In this document: positions 1-5,440 of the stretch, piece after piece | Layout: the number at the start of each line of letters is the position of its first letter | How positions within the stretch are numbered: position 1 is the stretch's first letter | NCBI GenBank assembly: GCA_018056205.1 | Contig: JAGPGC010000052.1 | Coordinates: forward strand, 1 to 7,591 | Direction of reading: 5' to 3' | Source of the DNA: Candidatus Atribacteria bacterium | GTDB lineage: Bacteria; Atribacterota; Atribacteria; Atribacterales; Atribacteraceae | DNA length: 7,591 nucleotides | Made by a program: the position numbers and the translations under genes | The notes under the pieces: generated by a model | Database searches by the model: none | Told to the model about the DNA's origin: nothing | Seen by the model: the letters and a program-made list of their open reading frames with translations, nothing else

Positions 1-867
1 GACTCGATCAGGGAATCGGTATACTTTATCCTCGAGAGAAGGACACTCTCGAACTGGCGAACTATCGCTAAAATGATAAAGGAGAGGAGAACGGTTAAAA
101 TTCTTCCGGATTATTTCACAGGTATTTTCATTAGTTCGAGTAAGATAAACTGAGGGTCCTTTAAAAACCCGAGGAATACTCTCCCAAGAGAAACAAAGAG
201 GTTGTTCATCACTTTTTTGTTCATCACATTTTTTATAATCAATGGTTCTTTTGTCGATCCGCGGTGGAGTACAAGTATTTAAGCGACCGGTTACCATTCC
301 TTTTTGGCGAAGAGATTGGCTAAGATGGTTAGCGGGGAATTCTCCCTGACGACCAGCCGGATAACTGATTTCTCCAATCTTGATTACTCCATTTAAAAAA
401 GTACCAGTTGCTATTACAACAGAATGGCAACGAAATTGCATACCATGAAAGGTTTGAATTCCTGAGATTTCCCCATTAGAATTTAACATTAAATCGGATA
501 CTTCCCCTTGGAAGATTGATAACAAGGGTGTTTTCTCCAAATATTCACGGATGATGAAGCTGTATCGATCTCGTTGGGTTTGGGCACGGAGAGTTTGAAC
601 AGCAGGGCCTTTGCCGATGTTAACTTTTTTGATATGGAGAGTACACTGGTCAGTTACCTTGGCCATCAAACCGCCCAGTGCATCGATTTCCATAACCACT
701 TGTCCTTTCCCCGGACCGCCAATTGCTGGGTTGCAAGGCATAAGAGCTATATGGTGAATAGAACTGGTGATCAGAAGGGTCTTCAAACCCATAACCGCGG
801 AAATATGGGCAGCTTCCGAACCAGCATGACCTCCACCAACGACAATTACATCATAATCTAAATTCAT
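1..867 (-). CDS. mnmG: MnmG/GidA-like tRNA uridine-34 carboxymethylaminomethyl-modifying FAD enzyme (C-terminal part outside the window)
   Basis: MnmG, with MnmE, installs the (carboxymethyl)aminomethyl group on wobble U34 of certain tRNAs, using FAD, NADH and a folate donor in the cytoplasm. The 289 codons seen begin with a Rossmann FAD motif (VVGGGHAGSEAA, residues 9-20). They continue with the family block PCNPAIGGPGKG (44-55), then IDALGG, KGPAVQTLRAQ, VIATGTFLNG and TPPRID. Both family cysteines are present: Cys45 (E. coli Cys47) and Cys275 in CPSLEDKV (E. coli Cys277). The full protein is normally about 620 residues, so roughly half is missing at the window edge. The ATG at 867-865 follows AAGGTGAG (883-876); the upstream ATG at 875 meets a stop after three codons. 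It is divergently transcribed from the peptidase gene. Several usually invariant positions differ (Cys199 in TCTPPR instead of TGTPPR; SPVRECPS instead of GPRYCPS), so a paralogue with altered function is possible. Confidence 0.9.
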   Translation of the reverse strand, partial: MNLDYDVIVVGGGHAGSEAAHISAVMGLKTLLITSSIHHIALMPCNPAIGGPGKGQVVMEIDALGGLMAKVTDQCTLHIKKVNIGKGPAVQTLRAQTQRDRYSFIIREYLEKTPLLSIFQGEVSDLMLNSNGEISGIQTFHGMQFRCHSVVIATGTFLNGVIKIGEISYPAGRQGEFPANHLSQSLRQKGMVTGRLNTCTPPRIDKRTIDYKKCDEQKSDEQPLCFSWESIPRVFKGPSVYLTRTNENTCEIIRKNFNRSPLLYHFSDSSPVRECPSLEDKVYRFPDRV

Positions 868-875
868 AAAAACAT

Positions 876-883
876 CTCACCTT
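876..883 (-). promoter_or_regulatory. Ribosome binding site of mnmG
   Basis: On the minus strand AAGGTGAG lies 8 nt ahead of the ATG at 867-865. It selects that ATG over the out-of-frame ATG at 875, whose reading frame closes after three codons (ATG TTT TTA TGA). Confidence 0.6.
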
Positions 884-897
884 TCAGTCGTTATCAA

Positions 898-926
898 AAA
901 ATAGCTTTTTGAGGCTCCTTGCCCAA
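898..926 (-). promoter_or_regulatory. Possible promoter of the mnmG-like gene
   Basis: Reading the minus strand, TTGGGC (926-921) is followed after 17 nt by TATTTT (903-898). This would put the transcription start near 891 with a leader of about 24 nt. Both hexamers are imperfect and the region is AT-rich, so this is only a candidate. Confidence 0.25.
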
Positions 927-1011
927 TTTCTATTATCAAGAAATATTTCTGGAAAGAAAGTTTAACATTTCAGTTATTAATTGTCACTTTTTAAGAAGGA
1001 AGAAATATATG

Positions 1012-1038
1012 TTGAACTGGGAAGCATTATGATAAAAT
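1012..1038 (+). promoter_or_regulatory. Possible promoter of the isoaspartyl peptidase gene
   Basis: TTGAAC (1012-1017) and TAAAAT (1033-1038) are separated by 15 nt, shorter than the preferred 17, and would give a leader of about 60 nt. An alternative pairing uses TTGTCA at 981-986 with TATATG at 1006-1011 (19 nt). Neither is strong, but some promoter is expected in this 238-bp gap between divergent genes. Confidence 0.25.
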
Positions 1039-1105
1039 GATAACCGATTGAATACCTCCCTTCTTTTATTGTTCCTCTAGCATAAAATAGGATGGTGGAT
1101 ACTGA

Positions 1106-2011
1106 ATGTTAATAGTGGTTCATGGTGGAATTTATGTTGAAGAAATTCCGGAAATTGCCGATGCTTTAAAAAAAGCCTGTTTAATTGGTAGTGAAATTTT
1201 ACAAAAAAAAGAAGCGGTAGATGCAGTAGAAGAAGCAGTGAAGGTTTTGGAAGATGATCCCCGGTTAGATGCTGGGACTGGTTCCTATCCAAATTTATTG
1301 GGTGAAATTGAAATGTCGGCCAGCATTATGAAAGATGATCTGTCTGGTGGTGGGGTAGCAGCTATCAAGAATATTAAAAATCCTATATCAGTTGCCCGAG
1401 GAGTAATGGAACAAACCAAGCATGTTTTGTTAGTCGGTGAAGGTGCGAATCTTTTCGCCAAACTTTTAGGATTTGAGCCCTATAATCCAGTAACTGAACT
1501 CACCGTGACTACCTTGCGCAAGGCTATTGATATTGCCGCGAAAGAAAAGAATTCAATTTACCATTATTATTTGGAACGAGCCCGGCTACGTCTGCAATCG
1601 TTGGAATTAGGAACAGTGGGTTCAGTTGCAATAGATAGAACCAGGCGAAAAGCAGCAGCAACTTCAACTGGTGGTATTGAAATGCAACTTCCCGGACGAG
1701 TAGGAGATTCTCCTTTGATTGGTTTGGGAAACTTTGCTGGAGAGTGGGGTGCAGTATCAATGACTGGCGCTGGTGAGGGGATTATTAAATTGGGTTTGGC
1801 TCGGAAAATTGCCGATTGGATGGAAGCATGTGATGCTCAAAGTGCAGTTGACCGAGGCATGGCTTTAGCAAAGAAACATAAGGTAGTTTGTGGGGCTATT
1901 GCACTCAGTTATCGAGGAGAGATGGGCATTGGAAATAATGGCGGGAAAATAAGTTATGCTTACTGGAGAGATGGGATGAAAGAACCATGCACCTATAAGG
2001 ATAGTCAATGA
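1106..2011 (+). CDS. Isoaspartyl peptidase / plant-type L-asparaginase precursor (Ntn hydrolase, family T2)
   Basis: Enzymes of this family cleave isoaspartyl dipeptides and often L-asparagine. They mature by autocleavage before a threonine, which becomes the N-terminal nucleophile of the beta subunit. The 301-residue product has HGG at 6-8, LDAGTGSYPN (54-63), MSASIM (70-75) and KNPISVAR (91-98). The cleavage motif GTVGSVAID places the predicted nucleophile at Thr170. STGG (Thr188), GRVGDSP (Arg198, Asp201) and MTGAGEG (Thr220, Gly221) match the substrate-binding residues of E. coli IaaA with a near-constant shift of 9-10. The predicted chains are therefore residues 1-169 and 170-301. Length is slightly below the usual 310-320. 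The ATG directly follows an in-frame TGA (1103-1105), so no longer start exists; GGTGG at 1094-1098 is a modest ribosome site. Glycosylasparaginase activity cannot be excluded. There is no obvious functional partner next to it; likely role is turnover of damaged or dietary peptides. Confidence 0.9.
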   Translation: MLIVVHGGIYVEEIPEIADALKKACLIGSEILQKKEAVDAVEEAVKVLEDDPRLDAGTGSYPNLLGEIEMSASIMKDDLSGGGVAAIKNIKNPISVARGVMEQTKHVLLVGEGANLFAKLLGFEPYNPVTELTVTTLRKAIDIAAKEKNSIYHYYLERARLRLQSLELGTVGSVAIDRTRRKAAATSTGGIEMQLPGRVGDSPLIGLGNFAGEWGAVSMTGAGEGIIKLGLARKIADWMEACDAQSAVDRGMALAKKHKVVCGAIALSYRGEMGIGNNGGKISYAYWRDGMKEPCTYKDSQ

Positions 2012-2046
2012 AAGAAGTTAAACCCATTCTTATTGATTTTTAAGTC

Positions 2047-2074
2047 TTGACGTATAGTTCTGGTATGCTATAAT
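2047..2074 (+). promoter_or_regulatory. Promoter of tRNA-Gly, extended -10 type
   Basis: TTGACG (2047-2052) and a perfect TATAAT (2069-2074) are separated by 16 nt. A TGC immediately upstream of the -10 adds an extended -10 element. The expected start near 2081 lies about 12 nt before the mature tRNA 5' end. This is the best match to a vegetative-sigma promoter in the window, as expected for a stable RNA gene. Confidence 0.8.
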
Positions 2075-2092
2075 CCCCATCAGGAAAAACGA

Positions 2093-2168
2093 GCGGGAAT
2101 AGCTCAGCTGGTAGAGCTCCAGCCTTCCAAGCTGGTTGTCGCGGGTTCGAGTCCCGTTTCCCGCTCCA
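2093..2168 (+). tRNA. tRNA-Gly (anticodon TCC)
   Basis: The 76-nt gene folds as a standard cloverleaf. The acceptor stem GCGGGAA (2093-2099) pairs with TTCCCGC (2158-2164), followed by discriminator T and an encoded CCA (2166-2168). The anticodon stem CCAGC/GCTGG encloses the loop CTTCCAA with anticodon TCC at 2126-2128. The T arm is GCGGG-TTCGAGT-CCCGT. It is a lone tRNA gene with its own promoter. The 3' part is not duplicated elsewhere in the window, so there is no sign of an integrated element using it as an attachment site. Confidence 0.97.
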
Positions 2169-2330
2169 TTTTTAATAAAGAGACTTCTTTTTCCTCAAAA
2201 AAGCTGCTTAGGAATAAATAAATCACTTTTTCTAAAATATCAATTTTTTATTTTAAGTTTTTTTGATCTAAAACAAGGTGATAGCTTTTTACTGTTGGTA
2301 ATGTTTTTAAATTTTGAAATCTTATTTATA

Positions 2331-2359
2331 TTTCCAAAGAAATTAAGGTAAACTATAAA
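2331..2359 (+). promoter_or_regulatory. Candidate promoter of the Gfo/Idh/MocA oxidoreductase gene
   Basis: TTTCCA (2331-2336) and TATAAA (2354-2359) are spaced by 17 nt, giving a leader of about 30 nt before the TTG start. The -35 hexamer matches the consensus at four of six positions. The surrounding 2169-2380 stretch is very AT-rich and I see no gene in it, so chance matches are likely. Confidence 0.4.
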
Positions 2360-2381
2360 ATATGAATTAAGTGAAAGGTAA

Positions 2382-2389
2382 GGGAGGTG
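2382..2389 (+). promoter_or_regulatory. Strong ribosome binding site that fixes the TTG start of the oxidoreductase
   Basis: GGGAGGTG is an almost perfect anti-16S match and lies 6 nt before TTG at 2396-2398. The in-frame GTG at 2387-2389 is part of this site itself, so it is unlikely to be the start even though it opens the longest reading frame. Confidence 0.8.
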
Positions 2390-2395
2390 TTAATT

Positions 2396-3433
2396 TTGAA
2401 AGTTAAATGGGGAGTAATCGGAGCTGGTGGCATTGCCCGTAGAAGAAGTATTCCTGAAGTGATAAAGTTTTCTGAAAAGAGTCAAATCGTGGCATTAATG
2501 GATATATCAGCTGATTTAGTAAAGGAGACCGGGAAACAATTTGGGATTGATCAATGTTACACCAAAGTTGAGGAAATATTAAAACAGGATATAGATGCTG
2601 TTTACATTGCTTCACCAGTTTTTGAGCATGAAAAACAAGTAGCAGCCGCTTTAAATGCTGGAAAACATGTTTTGTGCGAGAAACCAATGGCTTTAACGCT
2701 TGATCAGACCGAAAATATGATTGCTTTGGCAGAAAAGAAAAACCTGAAAATTGGAGCAGCTTTCATGATGCGCTTCAATGTCTACCATCAAAAGATAAAG
2801 CAATTAGTTGAAGAAAATCAGTTAGGTCAAATTGTTTATGGTCGAGCTCAGTTGACTTGCTGGTATCCACCCATTCCGGGTGCTTGGCGACAAAAAAAAG
2901 CAACAGGAGGTGGGGGTGCTCTGATCGATATGGGTTGCCACTGTATTGACCTCTTAGAATGGATTATTGGTCCCTGCTATGAAGTGGCAGCCTTTGTCGA
3001 TACGATTACTCATTCTTATGAGGTAGATGATACCTCAACTATTCTTATGAAATTTAAAAATGGAGCCCAAGGAGTTGTTGATAACTTTTTCAACATTCCT
3101 GACCAAGCTGCAAAAAATATGTTGGAAATATACGGAACCAAGGGTGCGGTGATCACTCATAATACCATCGGCCAAGACTCAGCCGGTAAAATGTGGCTTT
3201 ATCTTGAATCGGGGGATAAGGAATACTCTTCCCAGCAAGCTCGTACTCAGGATGCCTATCAAGAAATATTTTTAGAACCAAAATCCATGTATGCCCAAGA
3301 ATTTGATGCCTTTAGTGATTGGATTCAAACCGGGAAAAAACCGATTATTAGTTATGAAGCTGGAGTTCGCAACTTCAAAATCATTGAAGCAGCTTATCAG
3401 TCATCAAAAGAAAGGAAAGCAATTGTTATATGA
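2396..3433 (+). CDS. Gfo/Idh/MocA-family NAD(P)-dependent oxidoreductase, substrate unknown
   Basis: These cytoplasmic enzymes oxidise or reduce sugars, inositols and related polyols with NAD(P). From the TTG start the protein is 345 residues, the usual length. The N-terminal Rossmann domain opens with KWGVIGAGGIARR (about 4-16). The family signature CEKPMAL (94-100) carries the conserved Lys96. The C-terminal domain contains GGGALIDMGCHCIDLL (172-187), whose Asp178 and His182 fit the usual catalytic D/H pair. Starting at TTG 2396 rather than GTG 2387 gives an N terminus of MKVKWGVIG, typical of the family, and places GGGAGGTG-type Shine-Dalgarno bases upstream instead of inside the gene. No sugar transporter, kinase or isomerase is nearby, so the substrate cannot be deduced. 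It is followed after about 95 nt by the thiamin riboswitch, but no functional link to thiamin is evident. Confidence 0.92.
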   Translation: MKVKWGVIGAGGIARRRSIPEVIKFSEKSQIVALMDISADLVKETGKQFGIDQCYTKVEEILKQDIDAVYIASPVFEHEKQVAAALNAGKHVLCEKPMALTLDQTENMIALAEKKNLKIGAAFMMRFNVYHQKIKQLVEENQLGQIVYGRAQLTCWYPPIPGAWRQKKATGGGGALIDMGCHCIDLLEWIIGPCYEVAAFVDTITHSYEVDDTSTILMKFKNGAQGVVDNFFNIPDQAAKNMLEIYGTKGAVITHNTIGQDSAGKMWLYLESGDKEYSSQQARTQDAYQEIFLEPKSMYAQEFDAFSDWIQTGKKPIISYEAGVRNFKIIEAAYQSSKERKAIVI

Positions 3434-3439
3434 AATAAT

Positions 3440-3488
3440 GGACCTTAAAAGTTGTTTGTTAGAAATTGATGGTTGACTTTTAAGTACC
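3440..3488 (+). repeat. Imperfect inverted repeat overlapping the thiamin operon -35 box
   Basis: GGACCTTAAAAGT (3440-3452) and ACTTTTAAGTACC (3476-3488) are inverted copies matching at 11 of 13 positions, separated by 23 nt, starting 6 nt after the oxidoreductase stop codon. The right arm overlaps TTGACT of the candidate promoter. There is no T-run after the second arm, so it is not a classical intrinsic terminator. It could be an operator, an atypical end-of-gene hairpin, or chance. Confidence 0.5.
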
Positions 3489-3501
3489 CAAGTGTTAATT
3501 T
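3473..3501 (+). promoter_or_regulatory. Candidate promoter of the thiamin salvage operon
   Basis: TTGACT (3473-3478) is followed after 17 nt by TAATTT (3496-3501), with TG at 3493-3494 forming an extended -10. The predicted start near 3508 is about 20 nt upstream of the riboswitch aptamer, the position expected for a riboswitch-controlled leader. Confidence 0.5.
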
Positions 3502-3526
3502 ATGAATAAATAAAATTGAATAGATG

Positions 3527-3620
3527 CTCAGTGGGGAGCTCCATAGTGCGGGGCTGAGAGGAAAGCGCGAGCTTTCGACCCCTCGAACCTGATCTCGGGT
3601 AATGCCGACGTAGGGATGAG
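3527..3620 (+). promoter_or_regulatory. TPP riboswitch aptamer (THI element)
   Basis: It senses thiamin pyrophosphate in the nascent mRNA and controls the genes behind it. Conserved blocks are present: GGGGCTGAGAGG (3550-3561), ACCCCTCGAACCTGATC (3578-3594), GGGTAATGCCGACGTAGGGA (3597-3616). Helices that can be drawn are P1 CTCA/TGAG (3527-3530/3617-3620); P2 GGGG/CCCC (3533-3536/3579-3582); P3 AGCTCC/GGGGCT (3537-3542/3550-3555); the optional P3a GAAAGC/GCTTTC (3561-3566/3571-3576), capped by a GCGA tetraloop; and P5 TCGG/CCGA (3595-3598/3605-3608). P5 is CUGG/CCAG in E. coli thiM, so the pair has changed on both sides, supporting a real fold. All downstream genes are thiamin genes. Confidence 0.96.
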
Positions 3621-3646
3621 GAAAAAGTTGATAACCACCCGCACTA
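3544..3646 (+). promoter_or_regulatory. Predicted antiterminator pairing of the TPP switch
   Basis: TAGTGCGGG (3544-3552, P3 loop and part of its 3' strand) is the exact reverse complement of CCCGCACTA (3638-3646, inner left arm and loop of the terminator). This 9-bp pairing cannot coexist with aptamer helix P3 or with the terminator. Without TPP it should form and allow readthrough; with TPP bound, P3 is kept and the terminator can fold. This is inferred from complementarity. Confidence 0.7.
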
Positions 3647-3669
3647 AATCGGGTGGTTTTTATTTTTAT
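3633..3669 (+). terminator. Riboswitch-controlled intrinsic terminator
   Basis: AACCACCCG (3633-3641) and CGGGTGGTT (3650-3658) form a perfect 9-bp GC-rich stem with an 8-nt loop. The T-rich tract from 3657 to about 3669 follows at once. It lies 12 nt after the aptamer and ends about 17 nt before thiW, so it is an attenuator for the operon and not the end of a preceding gene. Confidence 0.93.
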
Positions 3670-3685
3670 ATGCTAAGGATAGGAA

Positions 3686-4198
3686 ATGAAAAAAAGTCAT
3701 TCAATCCGATTATTTACTTTTACTGCATTTTTTGCTGCCTTGGCGGTTTTGGGGTCGTTTATTCATTTTCCCATCGGACCGGTGAAGGTTTTCCCCTTTC
3801 AACATGCTATCAATGTAGTAGCTGGAATTATGATCGGTCCTTGGTACGGGATGATCGCTGCTTTTTTAGCTGCCTTGATTCGGTTGATGTTAGGTACTGG
3901 GACAATATTTGCTTTCCCGGGAGGAATTCCAGGAGCTTTTGTGGTAGGAATACTGTATCACCATTTCGTTCCTAAGGATTGGATAGCCTTTTTTGAACCA
4001 GTTGGGACGGTATTGATAGGTGCCACAGTCAGTGCTTATCTGGTTGCTCCTTGGATGGGGATGACGGCTACTCTTTCCTTTTTCCAGTTCAGCTTTCTCA
4101 TAAGTTGTTTTCCCGGCAGTGTGATTGGATATTTATTGATCAAAGTTTTAAGAAAGCTACCCTGGCTCAACGTCAAAATATTCAATGGTGGTGAATAA
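3686..4198 (+). CDS. thiW: ThiW, predicted substrate-binding (S) component of an ECF thiazole transporter
   Basis: ThiW proteins are small membrane S components of energy-coupling-factor importers. Their placement with thiM behind TPP riboswitches led to their assignment to uptake of the thiazole half (hydroxyethylthiazole) of thiamin. The 170-residue product is almost entirely hydrophobic, with about five to six membrane segments. It shows the family stretches GPVKVFPFQHAINVVAG (31-47) and LGTGTIFAFPGGIPGA (69-84). Length is typical. The ATG is preceded by AAGGA at 3675-3679. It is the first gene after the TPP terminator and ends 3 nt before cytX. The ATPase and T-subunit (EcfA/EcfT) it would need are not in the window and are probably shared with other S components elsewhere. 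The substrate is inferred from family and context, not from binding residues. Confidence 0.9.
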   Translation: MKKSHSIRLFTFTAFFAALAVLGSFIHFPIGPVKVFPFQHAINVVAGIMIGPWYGMIAAFLAALIRLMLGTGTIFAFPGGIPGAFVVGILYHHFVPKDWIAFFEPVGTVLIGATVSAYLVAPWMGMTATLSFFQFSFLISCFPGSVIGYLLIKVLRKLPWLNVKIFNGGE

Positions 4199-4201
4199 AA
4201 A

Positions 4202-5440
4202 ATGGCAAAAGAAGCAGTTTCAATTTCACCAGTAAACCGAAATCTAACTGGCTTAGATTTCTTTCTTTTATGGTCAGGTGCAGCTATATCAATGGCTGAA
4301 ATATGGGCTGGTGGAATGCTGGTTGCACTGGGTTTTTGGGGAGGGGTATTGGCTATTTTAATTGGACATATAGTGGGAAATATACCTCTCAGTTTGGGAG
4401 GAGTCATTGGAAGTGAATGGGGTATATCTTCCATGTTTTCTATTCGTGCTGCCTTTGGGCGGATAGGATCTTACCTTGCTTCATTTTTTAACATTGTTCA
4501 ACTCTTAGGTTGGACAGCAATTATGATAATTATCTGTGCCCGATCTATGGATGTTATCAGTATTAAGATGTTTGGGTATAACAATCGTTTTTTATGGATC
4601 CTCATCGCTGGATTGGGAAGCACAGTTTGGGCAATGGTAGGCCACCATTGGTGGAAATGGATACAGCGGATTGCCGTGATTGCGTTAGGAGCCTTATGCC
4701 TGGTGATGACCTATGTGGTAATGACTTTTGCTCCTCTCTCTTATCTAAAAAACATCATTGCGGATGGATCGCTACCCTGGGCTACCGGATTTGACATCGT
4801 GATTGCTATGCCAATTTCCTGGCTTCCCCTGGTTGCTGATTATTCCCGCTTTGCCATAAACCCTAAAAGTGCTTGTCGAGGAACTTGGTGGGGTTATTTT
4901 TTAGTAAGTTCCTGGATGTTTTTTTTGGGCTTTTTTCTATCATTAGCTACTGGACAAAGCGACCCAATCCCTGGTATGGTTGCTATGGGTTTTGGAGTCA
5001 TAGCTTTTATGGTGGTTCTCTTCTCAACTATAACTACTACTTTTTTAGATATTTATTCAACGGCAGTTTCTTTTATGAATATTAAACCAAGAGTGAAAGA
5101 AAAATTAGCTACTTTTATTTTTGGAGTTCTTGGTACGGTACTGGCTCTTTTTTTTCCGGTTGATCGATATGAAAGTTTCTTGTATTTTATTGGGTCAATT
5201 TTTATTCCTTTATTCGGAGTAGTCCTTTTTGACTATTTCTTTTATCGAAAAAGAATTATTGAAGTCCATCAACTCTTACATCAAAAAGAATATGACTTAT
5301 TAGCTATATTAGCTTGGGTTGGCGGATTCATCATTTATGAGCTATTCTTAAATTATTTACCCATTTTTAGTGCATCACTTCCCAGTCTTTTTGCTGCTGG
5401 TGGAATATATTTGGGGTTAAAAAAATGGACAACAATATAA
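4202..5440 (+). CDS. cytX: CytX, predicted hydroxymethylpyrimidine permease (NCS1 family)
   Basis: CytX is a branch of the nucleobase:cation symporter-1 family, assigned to uptake of the pyrimidine precursor HMP because it occurs in TPP-regulated operons. The 412-residue protein has around twelve hydrophobic segments. An N-terminal block has GLDFFLLWSGAAISMAEIWAG (17-37). The central motif ISWLPLVADYSRF (205-217) is followed by FSTITTTFLDIYSTAVSF (274-291), both typical of this subgroup. Length is normal. The start ATG lies 3 nt after the thiW stop, and its ribosome site GGTGGTGA (4187-4194) is inside the thiW coding end. The last 16 nt overlap thiM. As a cytosine permease relative it could in principle carry another pyrimidine, but the operon context favours HMP. 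Confidence 0.91.
   Translation: MAKEAVSISPVNRNLTGLDFFLLWSGAAISMAEIWAGGMLVALGFWGGVLAILIGHIVGNIPLSLGGVIGSEWGISSMFSIRAAFGRIGSYLASFFNIVQLLGWTAIMIIICARSMDVISIKMFGYNNRFLWILIAGLGSTVWAMVGHHWWKWIQRIAVIALGALCLVMTYVVMTFAPLSYLKNIIADGSLPWATGFDIVIAMPISWLPLVADYSRFAINPKSACRGTWWGYFLVSSWMFFLGFFLSLATGQSDPIPGMVAMGFGVIAFMVVLFSTITTTFLDIYSTAVSFMNIKPRVKEKLATFIFGVLGTVLALFFPVDRYESFLYFIGSIFIPLFGVVLFDYFFYRKRIIEVHQLLHQKEYDLLAILAWVGGFIIYELFLNYLPIFSASLPSLFAAGGIYLGLKKWTTI

Noticed and set aside
574..861. 95-codon plus-strand frame
   Set aside because: It lies entirely opposite the well-supported MnmG-like gene and resembles no family I know.
1029..1044. Short tandem repeat ATGATAAA-ATGATAAC in the mnmG/peptidase gap
   Set aside because: Two imperfect 8-nt copies in AT-rich DNA are expected by chance and have no palindromic symmetry.
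2012..2046. Possible terminator after the peptidase gene (AAGAA/TTCTT followed by T-rich sequence)
   Set aside because: Only a 5-bp AT-rich stem with a 10-nt loop; too weak to call.
2093..2168. tRNA-Gly as an attachment site of an integrated element
   Set aside because: No duplicate of its 3' end, integrase gene or atypical flank appears in the window.
2169..2330. AT-rich stretch with T-runs after the tRNA, including a weak AAAGA/TCTTT hairpin
   Set aside because: No stable GC stem precedes any T-run and no gene-like frame or repeat stands out, so neither terminator nor element can be supported.
2136..2351. 71-codon open frame reading out of the tRNA 3' half
   Set aside because: It begins inside the T arm and gives the SRVRVPFPAP-type peptide that tRNA genes produce by chance; the rest is low-complexity translation of AT-rich spacer.
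3616..3975. 119-codon plus-strand frame starting in the riboswitch
   Set aside because: It starts within the aptamer, runs through the terminator and is an out-of-frame shadow of thiW.
4036..4434. 132-codon minus-strand frame
   Set aside because: Antisense to the thiW/cytX junction, with no ribosome site or recognisable motif; both sense genes are clear.
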